Positions 54,392 through 63,556 are shown, numbered from the stretch's first letter. The stretch: 64,000 nucleotides of DNA from Gammaproteobacteria bacterium (GCA_016712635.1 JADJQS010000001.1:284001-348000), one strand, 5' to 3'. Notes: a model not told the origin generated them from the sequence alone. A program made the numbers and translations.

Positions 54392-55648
54392 CTACGTCCG
54401 CACGTGCCCGTCGCCGAGGACGACGTACTTCTGCGAGGTCAGTCCCTCGAGCCCGACCGGGCCGCGCGCGTGCAGCTTGTCGGTGCTGATGCCGATCTCG
54501 GCGCCGAGGCCGTATTCGTAACCGTCGGCGAAACGGGTGGAGGCATTCACCATCACCGAGCTCGAATCGACCTCGCGCAGGAAGCGGCGCGCGCGCGCGA
54601 CGTCCTCGGTGAGGATGGCGTCGGTATGGCCGGAGCCGTAGCGGAAGATATGGTCCATCGCCTCGTCCAGGCCGGCGACGACGCGGATCGCGAGGATCGG
54701 CGCCAGGTATTCCGTGGTCCAGTCCTCCTCCGTCGCCGCGGCGATGCCGGGCAGGATCGCCCGCGTGGCGCCGCAGCCGCGCAGCTCGACGCCCTTGTCC
54801 CGGTACAGGCGCGCGAGCGGCGGCAGCACCTGCGCGGCGACGCCCTGCGCCACCAGCAGCGTCTCCATGGTATTGCAGGTGCCGTAGCGCTGGGTCTTCG
54901 CGTTGAAGGCCACCGCGACCGCCTTGTCGAGGTCGGCGCGGTCGTCGATGTAGACGTGGCAGATGCCGTGGTGGTGCTTGATCACGGGGACCAGCGACTC
55001 GCGCATCACGCGATCGATCAGCCCCTGCCCGCCGCGCGGGACGATGATGTCGACATAGTCCTTCATCCGCAGCAGTTCGCCCACCGCCGCGCGGTCGGCG
55101 ACCTCGACGACCTGCACCGCATCCTGCGTCAGGCCCGCCGCGCCGAGGCCGGCACGGATGCAGGCGGCGAGCGCCTGGTTCGAGTGCAGCGCCTCCGAGC
55201 CGCCGCGCAGAATCGCCGCGTTGCCCGACTTCAGGCACAGCGCGGCGGCATCGGCGGTGACGTTGGGGCGCGACTCGTAGATGATGCCGATCACGCCCAG
55301 CGGGACGCGCATGCGGCCGACCTGGATCCCCGACGGCCGGTAGGCCAGGTGGCTGATCTCGCCGATCGGATCCGCCAGCGCCATGACCTGGCGCAGGCCG
55401 TCGGCGATGGCGTCGATGCGCGCGTCGTCGAGCGCCAGGCGGTCGAGCAGCGCGGCGTCCAGCCCGGCGGCGCGCCCCGCATCGAGGTCGGCCGCGTTGG
55501 CGCGCCTGATCTCGGCGCGCGCGCGGTCGATGGCCGCCGCGATCTCCGCCAGCGCGCGGTTCTTCTCCGCCGTGCCGGCGCGCGCCATGGCACGCGCCGC
55601 CCCGCGCGCGCGCTGCCCCACCCCGATCATGTATGCCTGGATATCCAT
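54392..55648 (-). CDS. proA: Gamma-glutamyl phosphate reductase
   Basis: A 418-residue aldehyde-dehydrogenase-fold enzyme of proline synthesis from ATG 55648. YESRPNVTADAAALCLKSGNAAILRGG is the cofactor region, and YGTCNTMETLL carries the catalytic Cys. The start overlaps the holA stop. A much longer upstream reading is not protein-like and is excluded. Confidence 0.96.
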   Translation of the reverse strand: MDIQAYMIGVGQRARGAARAMARAGTAEKNRALAEIAAAIDRARAEIRRANAADLDAGRAAGLDAALLDRLALDDARIDAIADGLRQVMALADPIGEISHLAYRPSGIQVGRMRVPLGVIGIIYESRPNVTADAAALCLKSGNAAILRGGSEALHSNQALAACIRAGLGAAGLTQDAVQVVEVADRAAVGELLRMKDYVDIIVPRGGQGLIDRVMRESLVPVIKHHHGICHVYIDDRADLDKAVAVAFNAKTQRYGTCNTMETLLVAQGVAAQVLPPLARLYRDKGVELRGCGATRAILPGIAAATEEDWTTEYLAPILAIRVVAGLDEAMDHIFRYGSGHTDAILTEDVARARRFLREVDSSSVMVNASTRFADGYEYGLGAEIGISTDKLHARGPVGLEGLTSQKYVVLGDGHVRT

Positions 55649-56685
55649 CACTGCATCGCCGGCTGCGCCAGCGCCTCGATCCGCACTCCCGCCGTAAGGA
55701 GGCACAATTGTAGCAATTCGTCCCATACATTGCCCGCGGCCTGCCCCTTGGTCACGCGGTCGAGGCGCGCGCAGAACCGCAGCAGTGCGCGCCAGCGCGC
55801 CAGGTCGTGCCGCTTCAGCGCCTGCTCCAGCAGGGGCTGGCGCTTCTCCCACACCCGGTGCTGCTGGTAGAGCGCAAAGGCCTTTTTGCCCTGCGCCAGG
55901 CCCTGGGACAGGGCGGCGAGCAGGCGGATCTCGCGCGTCAGCGCCCAGCCGACCAGCACCGGCTCCACTCCCTCCCCCTCCAGCCCGCGCAGGATGCGCG
56001 CGCAGCGTGCGGCGTCGCCGGCGAGCGCGCCGTCGACCAGGGTGAAGACGTCGTACCGGGCGCTGTCGGCCACCGCTTCCATGACGTCCGCCTCGTCGAC
56101 CGCCCCCGGCCCGCGCAGCAGCAGCATCTTTTCGATCTCCTGCATGCAGGCGAGGAGGTTGCCCTCCACGCGCCCCGCCAGCGCCGCCGCCGCCGCGGGC
56201 GTCGGCTGCATGCCGCGCGCGCGCATGCGCTGGGTAATCCAGCCGGGCAACTGCGCAGGCGCGGGCGGCCAGAGCTGGAGCAGGACGCCGCGGCGCTCCA
56301 GGGCGGCGAACCACTTGGCGGACTGGGTCGCCTTGTCCGCGCGCGGCAGGCTGATCAACAGCAGATTCCCCTCCACCGGCCGTTCGGCGTACTCGGCCAG
56401 CGTCCGCGCGCCCGCCTCGCCGGGCTTGCCGCCCGGCATGCGCAGCTCGATGAGCCGCTGCGCCGCGAACAGCGACATCCCCGCCGCCGTCTGCGCCAGT
56501 TCGCCCCAGTCGAAACCGGGCTCGACGCTGAATGTCACGCGTTCGCCATAGCCCTGCGCGCGCGCCGCGGCGCGGATGGCGTCGCCGGCCTCCTGCAGCA
56601 GCAGCGGCTCGTCCCCGCTTATCAGGTAGATCGGGGCCAGCCGGCCGGCGAGGTGGCCGTCCAGTTGTTCCGGCCTGAGTTTCAC
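55648..56685 (-). CDS. holA: DNA polymerase III delta subunit
   Basis: A 345-residue clamp-loader subunit. It starts MKLRPEQLDGHLAGRLAPIYLISGDEPLLLQEA, a typical HolA N-terminus, with EVRMPGGKPG-like LRMPGGKPGEAG and a helical C-terminus. It opens the sliding clamp. It is coupled to lptE upstream and proA downstream by overlapping stops. Confidence 0.94.
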   Translation of the reverse strand: MKLRPEQLDGHLAGRLAPIYLISGDEPLLLQEAGDAIRAAARAQGYGERVTFSVEPGFDWGELAQTAAGMSLFAAQRLIELRMPGGKPGEAGARTLAEYAERPVEGNLLLISLPRADKATQSAKWFAALERRGVLLQLWPPAPAQLPGWITQRMRARGMQPTPAAAAALAGRVEGNLLACMQEIEKMLLLRGPGAVDEADVMEAVADSARYDVFTLVDGALAGDAARCARILRGLEGEGVEPVLVGWALTREIRLLAALSQGLAQGKKAFALYQQHRVWEKRQPLLEQALKRHDLARWRALLRFCARLDRVTKGQAAGNVWDELLQLCLLTAGVRIEALAQPAMQ

Positions 56686-57224
56686 GGCGCCGCCCCGGCG
56701 TCGACCGGGCCCGGGGCATCCGGACGGATCGCCTGCAGGCGCATCAGGACCTGGCGCATGACGTCATACTCCATGTCACGATAGAGATCGGCCTCCTCGT
56801 TGCTCTTGGCGTTGACGTCGGTGCCGTCGAAGGCATAGCTGCGCTGCACGGCGACGGACTGCTCCGGCGCGAGGCTCACCCCGGCGGGATCGTCGACGCG
56901 GAAGCGCACGGCATAATTGAGCTCGTATTCCTGCGCCCTTCCCGTGGTTCCCACCGCGGAGGCGCGGCGGTCGCGCCGGGCATCGATGATCGTCACGATG
57001 AGCCGGGCCTGGGAGGCGTCCCCGACCACCGGCGTGCCCCCGCTGCGCAGCGCGCGCGTCAGTTCCGCCGCCGCGTCGCTGTCGCCCCTCACCAGTACGG
57101 GCGGCAGCGCCGCCAGCTCGCCGTGCGAACCGCGCAGATGGAAGCCGCAGCCGCCGGCGGACAGCAGGAACAGCGCCGCCAGCAAGCCTTGCGCGATCCA
57201 TCTTCCGTCCGCCTCACGCCTCAC
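56682..57224 (-). CDS. lptE: LPS-assembly lipoprotein LptE
   Basis: A 180-residue outer-membrane lipoprotein. A signal sequence with lipobox LSAGGC is followed by GFHLRG, the LptE hallmark, and a strand-rich body. It plugs the LptD barrel in LPS export. The start is GTG 57224, and the first codons (MRREADG) come from a heptamer repeat that also contains the leuS stop. No other start would keep the basic n-region of the signal peptide. Confidence 0.92.
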   Translation of the reverse strand: MRREADGRWIAQGLLAALFLLSAGGCGFHLRGSHGELAALPPVLVRGDSDAAAELTRALRSGGTPVVGDASQARLIVTIIDARRDRRASAVGTTGRAQEYELNYAVRFRVDDPAGVSLAPEQSVAVQRSYAFDGTDVNAKSNEEADLYRDMEYDVMRQVLMRLQAIRPDAPGPVDAGAAP

Positions 57225-57239
57225 GCTTCACGCCTCACA
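57211..57239. repeat. Heptamer repeat, locus 3 (between leuS and lptE)
   Basis: Four or so CCTCACG units in the minus orientation. On the coding strand they read GTGTGAGGCGTGAAGCGTGA then GGCG. They give the leuS stop TGA and the lptE start GTG and its first five codons. Confidence 0.75.
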
Positions 57240-59883
57240 CAACGATATTGACCAGCTTGCCCGGCACCACGATGACCTTCTTCACCGCCTTCCCGTCGAT
57301 GAAGCGCCGCACGTTCTCCTCGCCCAGCGCGGCTCGCTCGACCGTCTCCCGGCTCGCATCCACCGCCACGCTGACCTGCCCGCGCAGCTTGCCGTTGACC
57401 TGCACCACGATCTCCAGGGTGTCCCTGGCCAGCGCCGCCGCGTCCACTTGCGGCCAGGCGGCGTCGACCACGGAGCCTTCCCGGCCCAGGTCCTCCCACA
57501 GCACCTCGCAGACATGCGGCACCACCGGCGCCAGCAGCAGGACCGCGGCCTCCACAGCCTCGCGCATCACCGCGCGTCCGGCCGGCGAGGCGTCGTCGAA
57601 GCGGCCCATGGCGTTGACCAGCTCCATCACGGCGGCGATCGCCGTGTTGAAGGTGTAGCGACGTCCGATGTCGTCGCTCACCTTGGCGATGGCCTGATGC
57701 ACCTGGCGGCGCAGCTCGCGCTGGGCGTCGGTCAGCGCGCCCGGGGAGACCGGCGCGGGCGCAGCGCCCTCCTCGATGTGCGCGGCGGCGAGCTTCCACA
57801 GCCGCTTCAGAAAACGCGCCGCGCCCTCGACGCCGGCGTCCGACCATTCGAGCGTCTGCTCGGGCGGCGCGGCGAAGATGATGAACAGGCGCACCGTGTC
57901 GGCGCCGTAGCGGCGCACCAGTTCCTGGGGATCGACGCCGTTCTTCTTCGACTTCGACATCGTGCCCATGCCGCCGTACTCGACCGGCTGGCCGTCCTTC
58001 TTCGCGACAGCGGACACGATGCGCCCCTGCTCGTCGCGCGCCACCTCCACCTCGTCGGGCGCGTAGTAGCTGATGCCGGAGGCGGCGCCCTTGCGGGAGA
58101 AGATGTGGTTCAGCACCATCCCCTGGGTGAGCAGCCGGCGGAACGGCTCGCGCACCGCGGTCAGGCCGAGGTCGCGCATCGCCTTGGTCCAGAAGCGCGA
58201 ATAGAGCAGGTGCAGGATCGCGTGCTCGATGCCGCCGATGTACTGGTCCACCGGCATCCAGTAGTCGGCGCGTGAGTCCACCATCGTCTTGCCGTCGAAG
58301 CTGGCGTAGCGCAGGAAATACCAGGACGAATCGACGAAGGTGTCCATGGTATCGGTCTCGCGCCGGGCCGCGCCGCCGCAGCTCGGGCAGGCGCAATTCA
58401 GGAACGCCGCGGACTTCGCCAGCGGATTGCCGGAGCCGTCCGGCACCAGATCCTCCGGCAGCACCACCGGCAATTGTTCATCCGGCACCGGCACGTCGCC
58501 GCAGGCGGGACATTTGATCAGCGGGATCGGCGTGCCCCAGTAGCGCTGGCGCGAGATGCCCCAGTCGCGCAGGCGCCAGGTCACCTTCTTCTCGCCGAGA
58601 TTCTTCGCGGCGAGATCGGCGGCGATGGCGTCGACCGCCTGGTCGAAATCAAGGCCGTCGTACTTGCCTGAGTTGGCGCAGACACCGTGCTCGGTCATGG
58701 CCTCGTGAGGCGTGAGGTGTGTGGCGTGTGGCGCACCGGCTGCGTCTTTACTCCTCACGCCTGACTCCTCACGCTTCACGATTACCGACCTGATCGGCAG
58801 CCCATACTTCGTCGCGAACTCGAAGTCCCGCTCATCATGCGCCGGCACCGCCATCACCGCGCCCTCGCCGTAGCCCATCAGCACATAATTCGCCACCCAC
58901 AGCGGCAGTTGCTCGCCGGTGAGCGGGTGGGTAACGGTCAGGCCGGTCGCCATGCCCTTCTTCTCCTGGGTGGCGAGTTCGGCCTCGGTGACGCCGCCTC
59001 GCCTGCACTCCTCGATGAAGGCGGCGAGCGCGGGATCGGTCTTGGCCGCATGCAGCGCGAGCGGGTGCTCGGCGGCGACCGCGACGTAGGTCGCGCCCAT
59101 CAGGGTATCCGCCCGCGTGGTGAACACCCACAACACGCCGCCGCCTTCGATCGCATGCGGGAAGCCGATGCGCACGCCGAAGCTCTTGCCGATCCAGTTC
59201 TGCTGCATCAGCCGCACCTGCTCGGGCCAGTCGCCCAGCGTGTCGAGGTCAGCCAGCAGCTCCTCCGCATACCGCGTGATCGCCATGTAGTACATCGGGA
59301 TCTCGCGCTTCTCCACCACCGCGCCGGTGCGCCAGCCGCGGCCGTCGATCACCTGCTCGTTGGCGAGCACGGTCTGGTCGACCGGGTCCCAGTTCACCAC
59401 CCCGGTCCTGCGGTAGACGATGCCCTTTTCGAGTAGGCGCAGGAACAGCCACTGGTTCCAGCGGTAATACTCGGGCCGGCAGGTGGCGAGCTCGCGCCGC
59501 CAGTCGATGGCGAAGCCGAGCGACTTGAGCTGGCCGCGCATGTAATCGATGTTCTCGTAGGTCCAGCGCGCCGGCGGCACGCCGTTGTTCATCGCCGCGT
59601 TTTCCGCCGGCAGCCCGAAGGCGTCCCAGCCCATGGGCTGCAGCACGTTCCTGCCCTGCATGCGCTGGTAACGCGCGATCACGTCGCCGATGGTGTAGTT
59701 GCGCACATGGCCCATGTGCAGGCGCCCGCTCGGATAGGGAAACATCGACAGGCAATAGTATTTCTCGCGCGCGGGATCCTCGGCGGCGCGATAGACGCCC
59801 GCCTCATCCCAGGCGCGCTGGACGCGCCCCTCGAATTCCGCCGGGAGGTAATCCCCGCGTGGAGTTACTTGCTTCATCGGCAC
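57235..59883 (-). CDS. leuS: Leucyl-tRNA synthetase with repeat-derived insertion
   Basis: An 882-residue class-I synthetase. The HIGH motif is in PSGRLHMGHVRNY, the editing domain carries TLMGATYVAVAAEHPLA, and KMSKS reads TMSKSKKNG. Between IRSVI and EAMTEHG is an inserted stretch (VKREESGVRSK, GAPHATHLTPH) whose DNA (58,704-58,780) is an inverted pair of heptamer repeats kept in frame. This lies just after the editing domain. Charging should still work. First gene of the leuS-lptE-holA-proA series. Confidence 0.96.
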   Translation of the reverse strand: MPMKQVTPRGDYLPAEFEGRVQRAWDEAGVYRAAEDPAREKYYCLSMFPYPSGRLHMGHVRNYTIGDVIARYQRMQGRNVLQPMGWDAFGLPAENAAMNNGVPPARWTYENIDYMRGQLKSLGFAIDWRRELATCRPEYYRWNQWLFLRLLEKGIVYRRTGVVNWDPVDQTVLANEQVIDGRGWRTGAVVEKREIPMYYMAITRYAEELLADLDTLGDWPEQVRLMQQNWIGKSFGVRIGFPHAIEGGGVLWVFTTRADTLMGATYVAVAAEHPLALHAAKTDPALAAFIEECRRGGVTEAELATQEKKGMATGLTVTHPLTGEQLPLWVANYVLMGYGEGAVMAVPAHDERDFEFATKYGLPIRSVIVKREESGVRSKDAAGAPHATHLTPHEAMTEHGVCANSGKYDGLDFDQAVDAIAADLAAKNLGEKKVTWRLRDWGISRQRYWGTPIPLIKCPACGDVPVPDEQLPVVLPEDLVPDGSGNPLAKSAAFLNCACPSCGGAARRETDTMDTFVDSSWYFLRYASFDGKTMVDSRADYWMPVDQYIGGIEHAILHLLYSRFWTKAMRDLGLTAVREPFRRLLTQGMVLNHIFSRKGAASGISYYAPDEVEVARDEQGRIVSAVAKKDGQPVEYGGMGTMSKSKKNGVDPQELVRRYGADTVRLFIIFAAPPEQTLEWSDAGVEGAARFLKRLWKLAAAHIEEGAAPAPVSPGALTDAQRELRRQVHQAIAKVSDDIGRRYTFNTAIAAVMELVNAMGRFDDASPAGRAVMREAVEAAVLLLAPVVPHVCEVLWEDLGREGSVVDAAWPQVDAAALARDTLEIVVQVNGKLRGQVSVAVDASRETVERAALGEENVRRFIDGKAVKKVIVVPGKLVNIVV
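58704..58780. repeat. Heptamer repeat pair inside leuS, locus 4
   Basis: A plus arm (58,704-58,731; CGTGAGGCGTGAGGTG and GTGGCG units) and an inverted arm (58,750-58,780; CTCCTCACGCCTGACTCCTC then ACG) flank about 18 bases. The whole can fold as a hairpin and codes for part of LeuS without breaking the frame. Confidence 0.8.
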
Positions 59884-59987
59884 TGACGGTCAGGGGAAAA
59901 TATGGATGAACTAAATGGTGTTAGCATACCGTAGCGCGGGTAGAATGAACAACACGGACCCGATTGGCGAGGACGAGAGGCACGACC

Positions 59988-60518
59988 ATGAGCGAGAGCG
60001 GCAGACACGGCGGCGGCGAACACCATATCCACGCCTACAACCGCATGCTGGAACACATCAAGCACCTCGGCGACCGGGCGGAAAGGCACGCGCGGCCCGC
60101 ACTCCGTCACCTGATCGATGCCGCCGAGCTCAAGATGATCGAACTCAACGAGCTGACGCGCGAGGAGGCCGTGAAGATCGGCGCCTTCATCGAACGCGAC
60201 ATCGGGCACGCCGCCGCCTACCTGAACCGTCCGGAGAACCGCGAACTGATCGACTGGCTCAAGTTCGACGTCGGACTGATCGAGGCGCGCCTGCTCGAAC
60301 TGTTCACCGGCGTCGCCGACCGGACCCGGGTCGAACTCCTCGCGCTGGAACAGCAGGCGCGCCGCGCCTCCGAATACCACACCGGCGAGATCACCGGCAT
60401 CGGCACGCTGCGCTGCACCGCCTGCGGCGAGCTGCTGCATTTCCACGCCACCTCGCATATTCCGCCGTGCCCGAAGTGCCGGGAAACCGTATTTGTGAGG
60501 AGTGAGGAGGAGGAGTGA
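59988..60518 (+). CDS. Zinc-ribbon protein with repeat-derived tail (DUF1451-like)
   Basis: A 176-residue protein from ATG 59988, preceded by GAGG. The N-terminal two thirds are helical (HAYNRMLEHIKHLGD, LKMIELNELTREEAVKIGAF). The C-terminal zinc ribbon has CTACGELLHFH and CPKC. It resembles DUF1451 zinc-ribbon proteins of unknown role. The last seven residues, VRSEEEE, and the stop come from the start of a heptamer array. Confidence 0.8.
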   Translation: MSESGRHGGGEHHIHAYNRMLEHIKHLGDRAERHARPALRHLIDAAELKMIELNELTREEAVKIGAFIERDIGHAAAYLNRPENRELIDWLKFDVGLIEARLLELFTGVADRTRVELLALEQQARRASEYHTGEITGIGTLRCTACGELLHFHATSHIPPCPKCRETVFVRSEEEE

Positions 60519-60641
60519 GGAGTGAGGAGTGAGGAGTGAGGAGTGAGGAGTCAAAAGCATACCCGCCCCACATCCCTTATCAAGCACTTTATGCCCTGAT
60601 ATTTTTTACCCCTAACGCCTCACCCCTCACGCCTCACCCTT
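60495..60641. repeat. Heptamer repeat pair, locus 5
   Basis: A long plus arm (60,495-60,551) of about eight GTGAGGA units and an inverted arm (60,611-60,641; CCTAACGCCTCACCCCTCAC then GCCTC) lie on either side of about 60 A+T-rich bases. The first arm encodes the tail and stop of the zinc-ribbon gene; the second encodes VRREG and the stop of lnt on the other strand. Confidence 0.85.
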
Positions 60642-62137
60642 AAGACCCCCAGCGCTACCATCACCCCCGCCAGCACCAGAAACGCCCAGTTCCCCACCCG
60701 CACGTAGGGCGTGGCGCCCTGGCGCGGCTGGACCTCGCCGCTCAGGACATGGACCTCGAACTGGGGCGAGGTGCCGAGCAGTTCGCCGCGGTGGCCAATC
60801 AGCGCCGAGACGCCGGTATTGGTGGAACGCAGCAGCGGACGGCCGGTCTCCAGCGCGCGCATGCGGGCAATCTGCAGGTGCTGAAAAGGGGCCAGCGAGC
60901 GGCCGAACCAGGCGTCGTTGCTGACATTGACCAGCAGCGTGGCGCGCGGCAGCATGCGGATCATCTCCTCGCCGAAGGCGTCCTCGTAGCAGATCGACAT
61001 CCCGACCTGCTGGCCCGCCACCGCGAACGGCGCCTGCCGTGCGGGACCGGCGCTGAAATCGGACATCGGGACGTTCATGATGTCGACCAGGCCGGCCAGC
61101 GCCGCCTTCATCGGCAGATACTCGGTGAAAGGCACCAGGTGGTGCTTGTGATAGACCTGCCGGGGACCGGCCGCGCCGCCCACGCTGACCATGCTGTTGT
61201 AGTAATTGTCGGTGGCGGGATCCAGATAGATCAGGCCCACCAGCAGCTCGGTCCCGTGCGCGCGCGCCTCCTCGCCCAGCTCGTCCAGGTAGGGGACGGC
61301 CTGCAGGTAATACATCGGCATCGCGGTCTCCGGCCAGACAATCAGGTCGCTGCCCCAGTGCGCGCGCGACAATTCGCGGTACAGCGCGACGGTCGGCTCC
61401 ATCATCCCCGGCAGCCATTTCATGTCCTGCGATACGTTGCCCTGCACCAGGCTGACGCGCAGCGGCCGGCCATCCGGCTGTGTCCACTCGACCGCCCCGG
61501 CCAGCGCAGCGCCCAGCCACAGCGCCGCCAGGACGACCAGGTGGCGCAGGCGGAAGCGGACAGTCCCGCGCCGCTCGAACGCGCCCAGCAGCAGCGCCCC
61601 GCTCAGCGCCACCGCGAGCGAAACGCCGTAGACCCCGACGAGCGGGGCGAGCCCCGCCAGCGGGGCCTCGACCTGGCTGTAGCCGAAGTTCAGCCAGGGG
61701 AACCCGGTCAGGAACCAGCCGCGCACCCATTCGAAGAGGGTCCACGAGGCGGGATAGATCAACAGCAGCGCGGGTGCCGGCCCGATGCCAGGCCGCCGCG
61801 ACAGGCGCACCGCGGCGCAGGCGGCCAGCGCCGGGAATACGGCCAGCACAACCACGAGCAGGGCGGTCACGGCCACGGACTGCACCGCGCTCATGCCGCC
61901 GAAGTCATGCATGCTCACATACACCCAGTTCACGCCGAGGCCGAACAGCGCGAGGCCGGACAGGTAGCCGCGCCACAGTGCCTGGCGCGGCTCCGCGTCG
62001 CGCCAGGAGGCGAACAGCAGGGCGGCGCACACGACCGCGAGCGGATAGAAGTCGAACGGGGCGAACGCGAGCGGCAGCGCCGCGCCGGCGGCCAGGGCCA
62101 GCACGCTACCCCGCCAGCGGGACGACGCCAGGGTCAT
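60620..62137 (-). CDS. lnt: Apolipoprotein N-acyltransferase
   Basis: A 505-residue membrane enzyme adding the third acyl chain to lipoproteins such as LptE. About seven membrane helices frame a periplasmic nitrilase domain with Glu in WPETAMPMYY, Lys in YHKHHLVPFTEYLP and Cys in SICYEDAFGEE. The C-terminal codons (VRREG) and stop lie in a heptamer repeat. It follows corC by 13 bases. Confidence 0.95.
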   Translation of the reverse strand: MTLASSRWRGSVLALAAGAALPLAFAPFDFYPLAVVCAALLFASWRDAEPRQALWRGYLSGLALFGLGVNWVYVSMHDFGGMSAVQSVAVTALLVVVLAVFPALAACAAVRLSRRPGIGPAPALLLIYPASWTLFEWVRGWFLTGFPWLNFGYSQVEAPLAGLAPLVGVYGVSLAVALSGALLLGAFERRGTVRFRLRHLVVLAALWLGAALAGAVEWTQPDGRPLRVSLVQGNVSQDMKWLPGMMEPTVALYRELSRAHWGSDLIVWPETAMPMYYLQAVPYLDELGEEARAHGTELLVGLIYLDPATDNYYNSMVSVGGAAGPRQVYHKHHLVPFTEYLPMKAALAGLVDIMNVPMSDFSAGPARQAPFAVAGQQVGMSICYEDAFGEEMIRMLPRATLLVNVSNDAWFGRSLAPFQHLQIARMRALETGRPLLRSTNTGVSALIGHRGELLGTSPQFEVHVLSGEVQPRQGATPYVRVGNWAFLVLAGVMVALGVLRVRREG

Positions 62138-62150
62138 GGAGGGGCTGGGG

Positions 62151-63041
62151 TCAGCGCGGCTGCGCCGTGGCCGTGTCCGCCGCGGTCTCGCCGGCCTCGA
62201 GATCGACCAGCGTCAACTGCAGCAGGTGGATCCTGCGACTGTCGGCGTGCAGCACCTTGAAACGGAACTGGTCGATGTCGCGCACCTCGCCGCGCCGGGG
62301 CAGGCGGCCGAATTCGCGCATCACGAGCCCGCCGATGGTGTCGTATTCCTCATCGCTGAAATGGGTGTTGAAATACGCGTTGAAATCGCCGACCGGGGTG
62401 AGCGCCTTCACGGTGTAGCGCTTCTCGCTGTGCTTCATGATGTAGAGGTTGTCGTCGATGTCGTGCTCGTCGACGATCTCGCCGACGATCTGCTCCAGCA
62501 CGTCCTCGATGGTCACCAGGCCATCGATGCCGCCATACTCGTCCACCACCAGCGCGATGTGGTTGCGCATCGAGCGGAACTCCTTCAGCAGCATGTTCAG
62601 CCGCTTGCTCTCCGGGATGAACACCGCCGGGCGCAGGATGTCGCGCACGTTGAACTCGTCTTCGCGCTCGCCGATCAGGTAGGGCAGCAGGTCCTTCGCC
62701 AGCAGGATGCCGACGACCTCGTCCTTGCTCTCGCCGATGACCGGGAAGCGCGAGTGGGCCGACTCGGTGATGATCGGCAGGATCTGCTGGAGGGTGGCGT
62801 CGCGCTCGACCACCACCATCTGCGCACGCGGGATCATGATGTCGCGCACGCGCATCTCGGAGACCTGCAGCACCCCCTCGATCATCGCCAGCGCGTCAAT
62901 GTCCAGCAACCCGCGCTGCTGCGCGTCGCGCAGCATCTCGATCAGATCCTCCAGGCTGTGCGGCTCCCCGGTGAGCGCCTTGCTGAGCTTCGCCAGCCAG
63001 GAGCGGGGCGCCGCCTCGGAACCCGTATCCACTTCGCTCAT
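62151..63041 (-). CDS. corC: CorC/HlyC-family CBS-domain protein
   Basis: A 296-residue cytoplasmic protein from ATG 63041. Two CBS domains (VRDIMIPRAQMVVVERD and LLKEFRSMRNHIALVVDEYGG) precede a CorC_HlyC domain (YTVKALTPVGDFNAYF). Linked to magnesium/cobalt handling and to lnt by conserved position. Its start overlaps the ybeY stop. Confidence 0.94.
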   Translation of the reverse strand: MSEVDTGSEAAPRSWLAKLSKALTGEPHSLEDLIEMLRDAQQRGLLDIDALAMIEGVLQVSEMRVRDIMIPRAQMVVVERDATLQQILPIITESAHSRFPVIGESKDEVVGILLAKDLLPYLIGEREDEFNVRDILRPAVFIPESKRLNMLLKEFRSMRNHIALVVDEYGGIDGLVTIEDVLEQIVGEIVDEHDIDDNLYIMKHSEKRYTVKALTPVGDFNAYFNTHFSDEEYDTIGGLVMREFGRLPRRGEVRDIDQFRFKVLHADSRRIHLLQLTLVDLEAGETAADTATAQPR

Positions 63042-63556
63042 TGTTCTCTGCCTGCTCCAGTGTGAATTGAGGTGCGGCGGCGGGCGGGCGCCGGCGGGCG
63101 CTCCGATGCATAGGGATCGGGATAGCCCAGCGTCGCCAGTATCTTCGTTTCCAGTCCTTCCATGCGCGCCGCCTCGCGCGCGTCCTCGTGGTCGTGGCCG
63201 AGCAGATGCAGCACGCCGTGCACGACGAGATGCGCCCAGTGCGCGCGCGGCGCCTTGCCCTGCGCGGCCGCCTCGCGCTGCACCACCGGGGCGCACAGCA
63301 CGATGTCCCCGAGCAGCGGCGGCCGCATGCGGCCCGGATGTTCGAACGGGAAGGACAGCACGTTGGTCGGCCCGGCGCGGCGCCGGTAGCGTTCGTTCAG
63401 CGCGCGCCCCTCGTCCTCCGCGACGATGCGCACCGCGAGCTGCGCCCCGCGCCTGCGTCCGGCGAGCGCCGCCCGCACCCAGGATTCGATGCTGCGCCGC
63501 GCCGGCAGGCCGGCCGCGGAACCGGTCGCGTACTGCACATCCAGTTCGAGCGCCAT
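63038..63556 (-). CDS. ybeY: Endoribonuclease YbeY
   Basis: A 172-residue zinc RNase from ATG 63556; an upstream ATG at 63583 is possible. The metal site HGVLHLLGHDHED and NVLSFPFEHPG are family hallmarks. It matures 16S rRNA and takes part in ribosome quality control. In the ybeZ-ybeY-corC-lnt order, as in E. coli. Confidence 0.95.
   Translation of the reverse strand: MALELDVQYATGSAAGLPARRSIESWVRAALAGRRRGAQLAVRIVAEDEGRALNERYRRRAGPTNVLSFPFEHPGRMRPPLLGDIVLCAPVVQREAAAQGKAPRAHWAHLVVHGVLHLLGHDHEDAREAARMEGLETKILATLGYPDPYASERPPAPARRRTSIHTGAGREQ

Noticed and set aside
60495..60641. CRISPR or tandem-coding repeat at the GTGAGG arrays
   Set aside because: Units are 7 bases long without unique spacers and occur as inverted arms.
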